From Trogon surrucura (lineage: Eukaryota > Chordata > Aves > Trogoniformes > Trogonidae), in NCBI GenBank assembly GCA_020746105.1, contig CM036642.1, forward strand, positions 5,425,501 to 5,489,500: a DNA stretch of 64,000 nucleotides, in the 5' to 3' direction. The notes beneath the pieces are model-generated. The model did no database searches. It saw only the letters and a list, made by a program, of their open reading frames with translations, and was not told the DNA's origin. Below are positions 61,965 through 64,000 of the stretch, piece by piece. Positions within the stretch are counted from its first letter, which is position 1, and every line of letters starts with the position of its first letter. Made by a program: the position numbers and the translations under genes.

Positions 61965-62399
61965 CCAGGAGCTCGCCCGGCCGCCGAGGGTTTCTGCCCT
62001 GACTTCATGGCTGGTTTCCCCGTGTGCTCACCGCCGGGGAGCCGGGGCGGCCCAGCGGGGCTTCCCGCCGCGATGCGCGGCTGCTGAGGGGGCACGGCAG
62101 CCCCCGCAGCCCGTGGGATTCCCTCCGAGCCGGCCGGGCGCGCAGCAGCCCTGGCACGGGGCTGCGAAGCCGACGGGAGCCCCACGTCCCGGCACCCCGG
62201 CTGCCCATGAAGTGGGACCTTCCTGGGCATCCCCAGCCCCCCTCGCCCCGCAGCACTGCCCAGCCCTGGCGGCATCTCCCCTCTGCCCGAGCCCCGGTGG
62301 GAGGGACAGGGCGGCTGACACCCGGCAGCAGCACGGCGGGGCAGAGCCCCCGCTGCCCCCCGGGGACCCCCGTGCCCAGGCACGAGGCGGCAGGCGCGA

Positions 62400-62945
62400 G
62401 CAAAGTGCAGACACTTTAATGCGAGACCCCTCCCAGCAGACCCAGGCGCGGACAGCACAGGGCAGCCTCGGTGGGGATCGGCGACGGGAGGCACGTAGCT
62501 GCCAACACCCCTGGGGACGCTGAGGGGACAGGAGCAGGGCGTCCCCTGTCACCGCCATCGCCACTGCGGATGCAGGCGCCCCCCGCCTCCCACCCATACG
62601 ACTCAGGCACTGAAGAGACACTCGCACCCATGTGCTCGTGGGGGCACGGCACTCGCCACGGCCCCCGCACTGTGGGTGCACGAACACGGAGCAGCAGCAG
62701 CACCTTTTCCAGTGTCCCCTGCCACCAAGGACGGGTGCCCTGGTAGCCCATGCAGCTCCTTTTTGGCTACGACAGGGAGGAGGCACACCGGGACCCCCCA
62801 GGCTGCGTGGGGAGGGGGGACGGAGTGGCTGGCAGGACCCACAGCGTGGGCATCCTTCCCCGGGGCTGTCCTGGCGGGTTCCCCCTCCCGGGGGCTGCAA
62901 CCGGACGTTTGGCACGGTCCCAGGGCAGTGGGCAACTGCAGGCCC
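62400..62945 (-). other. SIDT2: SIDT2 3' UTR with poly(A) signal
   Basis: Non-coding sequence after the SIDT2 stop. Minus-strand ATTAAA at 62415-62420 predicts cleavage near 62400, only about 0.7 kb upstream of the TAGLN start in the same direction. The 61.97-62.40 kb interval between them is GC-rich and holds no feature I recognise. Confidence 0.65.
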
Positions 62946-63911
62946 CTAGAAGACGTAGATCTTGTCCCGCTGGATGCAGTCCAGGTCGTCGTCCAGCGTC
63001 AGCAGCACCTGCGGGGCAGGGGGCGGTGAGCCGGGGGACCCGGGGCAGGGGGCAGCCAGGGCAGCGGGGGCCCTGCTGGCGGTAGCGAGTGCCTACCAAG
63101 AAGGAGCCGAACATGGCAATGGAGGAGAGGAAGTGCCAGATGTCGTGGTCGTCAAAGAAGTCGAGCAGGATGCAGTCGCGGTTGTGCTCCCGGGACTCAG
63201 CTGGCGTTTTCTGTCGGCAATGGGGACAGTGGTGACCGCACGGATCTATGGCTGCCCTGGCCGCCCCACCGCCCTCCTGCTCACCTGCCAGGTGCTGAGC
63301 CCCTGGAAGAAGAAGAAGAGGGCGAAGCCCCAGACCACCGAGGTGCCGATGATGCAGAGGAACGGGATGAGCTTGATGCGTTCGCCGCTGCGGAGCTGCA
63401 CGAAAGGCTGGGGTCAGCGCGCAGGCAGGAGCTGCCGGGGTGCCGGTCCCCGCCCTGCCTTCCCCACCGGGCACGCAGCCCTGGGGGGCTCGGCTCGCAC
63501 CTTCATGATGATGTAGAAGGCGAAATAGAGGAGGAGGTTGCAGATGCCAATGGCCAGCAGGTAGGAAGCGAAGTCATTGGGGCGGACGATGAGGCCATAG
63601 GCGGCGCTGGAGGGACAGGGACAGGCAGCGGGGTCAGCCAGCCTGGGGCATGAGCCTCCCCCGTGCCATGCCTGGTATGCCCCAGACATGCCAGCAGCCC
63701 CGGGAGATTGGGAGCTCACAGCTGTCACGAGCGGGCAGTCCTCAGCCCAGCCCTAGTGCAGGGGACCGTAGCCAGGGGTCCGTGCCGCAGGAGTGGGGTG
63801 GGGACTATTGGCTGGGCTGGGGGGAGCGGGGAGGGGTCTGGCATGTGCCCGGCTCCTGACTTACAGCGACCAGTTGATGATGTTTCCCATGACCAAGAGC
63901 ACCATTCGATC
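62946..63911 (-). CDS. SIDT2: SIDT2, SID1 transmembrane family member 2 (C-terminal part)
   Basis: Lysosomal multi-pass membrane protein of the SID-1 family, linked to RNA/DNA uptake and lipid handling. Five exons visible: 63865-63911, 63501-63606, 63285-63395, 63097-63210 and 62946-63008, all in phase, ending KIYVF. The product covers the last membrane helices ([71 protein letters not shown]). DDHDIWHFL carries the His-x3-His pair that the CREST superfamily uses for metal binding. The sequence is nearly identical to human SIDT2 as I remember it. The rest of the gene, about 680 residues, lies beyond the right edge. Confidence 0.97.
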
Positions 63912-64000
63912 CTGCAAAGCGTGAGGGAGGCTGTGAGAGGGGGGGTGGGCCAGGGAGGGGGCACTGCCAGCCGGGGTGTCCCCAGAGCCAGGGACCCCAG

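Overview
This is vertebrate nuclear DNA, very probably from a bird microchromosome. It carries six protein-coding genes with conventional GT-AG introns. Five exon chains could be followed end to end or nearly so: CEP164 (C-terminus cut off by the left edge), BACE1, RNF214, PCSK7 and TAGLN. The sixth, SIDT2, enters from the right edge and only its last five coding exons are present. Gene order and orientation, CEP164(-) BACE1(+) RNF214(-) PCSK7(+) TAGLN(-) SIDT2(-), is the exact reverse complement of human 11q23.3. The block is much more compact than I remember in human: BACE1 spans about 5 kb from start to stop codon. I recognise almost no interspersed repeats. Small introns, dense CpG islands and low repeat content are why I infer a bird; the species cannot be named from the sequence.

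Layout. 1-28.4 kb: CEP164 on the minus strand, start codon at 27068 and non-coding first exon at 28344. 28.4-28.9 kb: a short divergent CpG-island promoter shared with BACE1. 28906-34106: BACE1 coding region, then a long 3' UTR to about 36.7-37.0 kb. 36.9-44.1 kb: RNF214 on the minus strand, tail to tail with BACE1, its 5' end in a second CpG island shared head to head with PCSK7 (coding 44904-57319). 58.6-61.7 kb: TAGLN on the minus strand, convergent with PCSK7, with CArG (SRF) boxes upstream. 62.4 kb to the right edge: SIDT2, in tandem with TAGLN.

The genes are not a pathway. CEP164 is a centriole distal-appendage protein needed for ciliogenesis. BACE1 is the beta-secretase aspartyl protease. 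RNF214 is a coiled-coil RING protein. PCSK7 is a membrane proprotein convertase. TAGLN is the smooth-muscle actin-binding protein SM22-alpha. SIDT2 is a lysosomal membrane protein of the SID-1 family. Their link is ancient synteny and shared promoters.

I found no CRISPR array, operon, RNA gene or foreign gene cassette. The most unusual items are: a 696-bp CEP164 exon absent from the human isoform I know, followed at once by an open -1 frame, a stop and a poly(A) signal; a GC-AG intron in CEP164; a 69-bp symmetric exon in RNF214; a strong-context upstream ORF and a lost palmitoylation cysteine in BACE1; and a very short CEP164/BACE1 divergent promoter. Exon boundaries were read by hand from splice consensus and reading-phase continuity, and no database search was run.
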